Source of the DNA: Allacma fusca
Lineage: Eukaryota > Arthropoda > Collembola > Symphypleona > Sminthuridae
DNA length: 64,000 nt
Assembly (NCBI GenBank): GCA_947179485.1
Contig: OX359248.1
Coordinates: 25,677,378-25,741,377, forward strand
Direction: 5' to 3'
Position 1 is the first letter of the stretch; each line of letters starts with the position of its first letter. Positions 62,818-64,000 of the stretch are shown one piece after another. The notes beneath the pieces are model-generated. The model saw only the letters and a list, made by a program, of their open reading frames with translations, was not told the DNA's origin and did no database searches. The translations under genes were made by a program, and so were the position numbers.

Positions 62818-62923
62818 ATATCGTCGGCTAAATTCTAAAAAGTACCATTTTCATTTCATAACCTATGCTTTTAAATGGGTTTGCAAATGAAAATGGTACT
62901 TTTTAGAATTTAGCCAACGATAT
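62818..62923. repeat. Near-perfect foldback: 39-bp arms, 28-nt loop, TA-flanked
   Basis: Arm 62818-62856 and the reverse complement of 62885-62923 differ at one of 39 positions (ATATCGTCGGC versus ATATCGTTGGC). The arms are separated by 28 nt. The inner 100 bp (62821-62920) are bordered by TA and end in TCGTCGG-type sequence, like the element at 10405-10629. It is either a young small MITE of that family or a transcribed hairpin (microRNA or siRNA precursor). Confidence 0.85.
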
Positions 62924-64000
62924 GCTTTATTTTTAATCGAAATTAAATGCAAACGCAACGCACCAATCACATTGAGATGCTGTTATAGAAGGACCCCCAC
63001 AGCTGTTAAATTCACAACTCCCCCGGCGAACTGTCACAAATAATTACTTTTATGTTAGATTATTGTCACTCAACTTTTATGAATAATAAACTGAACTTTT
63101 GACTAAATCAATGAATGAATCGTGCAATTAAACTTCTCAACAACCGGGTATTAGAAATAATAACCCGAAGGCTAAGTTATTTATTCCGAGGAAAAGAAAC
63201 AGAAATAATTGATTAAAGATCAATGATTAAAATACAAGGTTTGATCCGAGATCAATAATTAAAAAAATAAAGATAACAGTGAATAACTCTCAGTACAAGA
63301 CTGAGAGATGCAAATTAAAATATCTAAGATTATTATATGATTGTTATGTAACTTAACTTAGCTTATGGAGAATTACTTTACGTTGTAATTCGTCCTTGAT
63401 AAAAGTCTTACTCTGGACTTTTGCTAAAACTGGAGCGTGGACACATCCTCTCCACATCTTTACCGATGATTCATTATCAAAGAATTTAGGAATCTATTCG
63501 CAGATAGTTCTTTCTGCATTATAATTCACTTTGGAAATTATTTAATTCTTATATCTAAATATACATACACAACAATACAACTGACAAAATGTTTGCCTGT
63601 CTCCTGCAGAAATACTCAGCTGGTATCAACTGCCACAAAACAAATTTAGAGGATTAGCTCAATTGGTCAAATCCTTTCGATGTTATCCCGATTTTTTTTT
63701 AAAGACAGTAACCCATAATCCGATTGAGCTTAGATTCTAAATCTTTTTGACTTTATTCAATGTAGGGAATATTGCTTGTGGTTCTTTGCATTGTCTTCTA
63801 AACAGAGCAAGAGTATGCAATAGTGAACACGCATATAAGGCCAAGATGTGTTTTGAGCCAGTTAGTTTTTATTCCTTTACGAGAAGAGAGCCGATTACAA
63901 CATAATTCATTCTTTAGTAGTGAACTATAAAGGGAAAATATAAAGTAAACATTAAGACCGTTAGTTTACATGTTCTTCTCCGTTCCTCCATCTAGCCAAT
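62924..64000. other. Intergenic DNA at the right end
   Basis: AT-rich; nothing supported. Confidence 0.5.

Noticed and set aside
1..64000. tRNA, rRNA or CRISPR features
   Set aside because: I looked for tRNA arm patterns, rRNA blocks and spaced direct repeats and saw none; the tandem repeats have no spacers.
59439..64000. A complete endogenous retroelement around the envelope-like gene
   Set aside because: No LTR pair, primer-binding site, gag or pol frame was found on either side.

Overview
Animal nuclear DNA, almost certainly from an arthropod. The genes carry GT-AG introns, mostly 70-350 bp. Intergenic DNA is AT-rich with many CA, GA and TATG/CATA microsatellites. Contents include a White-like ABCG transporter and a protein resembling the F-type envelope of insect errantiviruses and baculoviruses. 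I cannot fix the species from sequence alone; a hexapod such as a springtail would fit.

Layout. 1-10.8 kb is gene-poor and rich in microsatellites. About 10.8-14.3 kb holds two previously hidden minus-strand gene models, A and B, assembled from phase-compatible exons; both are of unknown function. From 14.7 to 42.5 kb there is a plus-strand tandem array of four SLC22-type (organic cation/anion) transporters, called OCT1-OCT4 here. Each has eight coding exons with the same intron positions and phases. Small candidate genes sit between them: a minus-strand fragment E (19.9-20.1 kb) and a two-exon gene P for a 50-residue secreted peptide (29.8-30.1 kb). At 44.2-47.3 kb is a gene for a ten-finger C2H2 zinc-finger protein with an acidic N-terminus and a polar C-terminus. 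At 47.3-54.4 kb is repeat-rich intergenic DNA: a LINE tail, GAAGGC-rich repeats and a 30-bp minisatellite. At 54.4-59.2 kb is a 13-exon White-like ABCG half-transporter with an unusual ~400-residue disordered N-terminal extension. Convergent with it on the minus strand (59.4-61.3 kb) is an intact, spliced envelope-like gene. The last 2.5 kb is intergenic and contains a near-perfect 39-bp hairpin.

The OCT array grew by tandem duplication of a complete gene. OCT1 has since gained long introns carrying a pogo/Tigger-like non-autonomous element and a dispersed repeat. SLC22 proteins import organic ions and White-type ABCG proteins move pigment or metabolite precursors, so the window is transporter-rich, but no shared regulation is visible. 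All exon coordinates and translations were read by eye; no database search was run.
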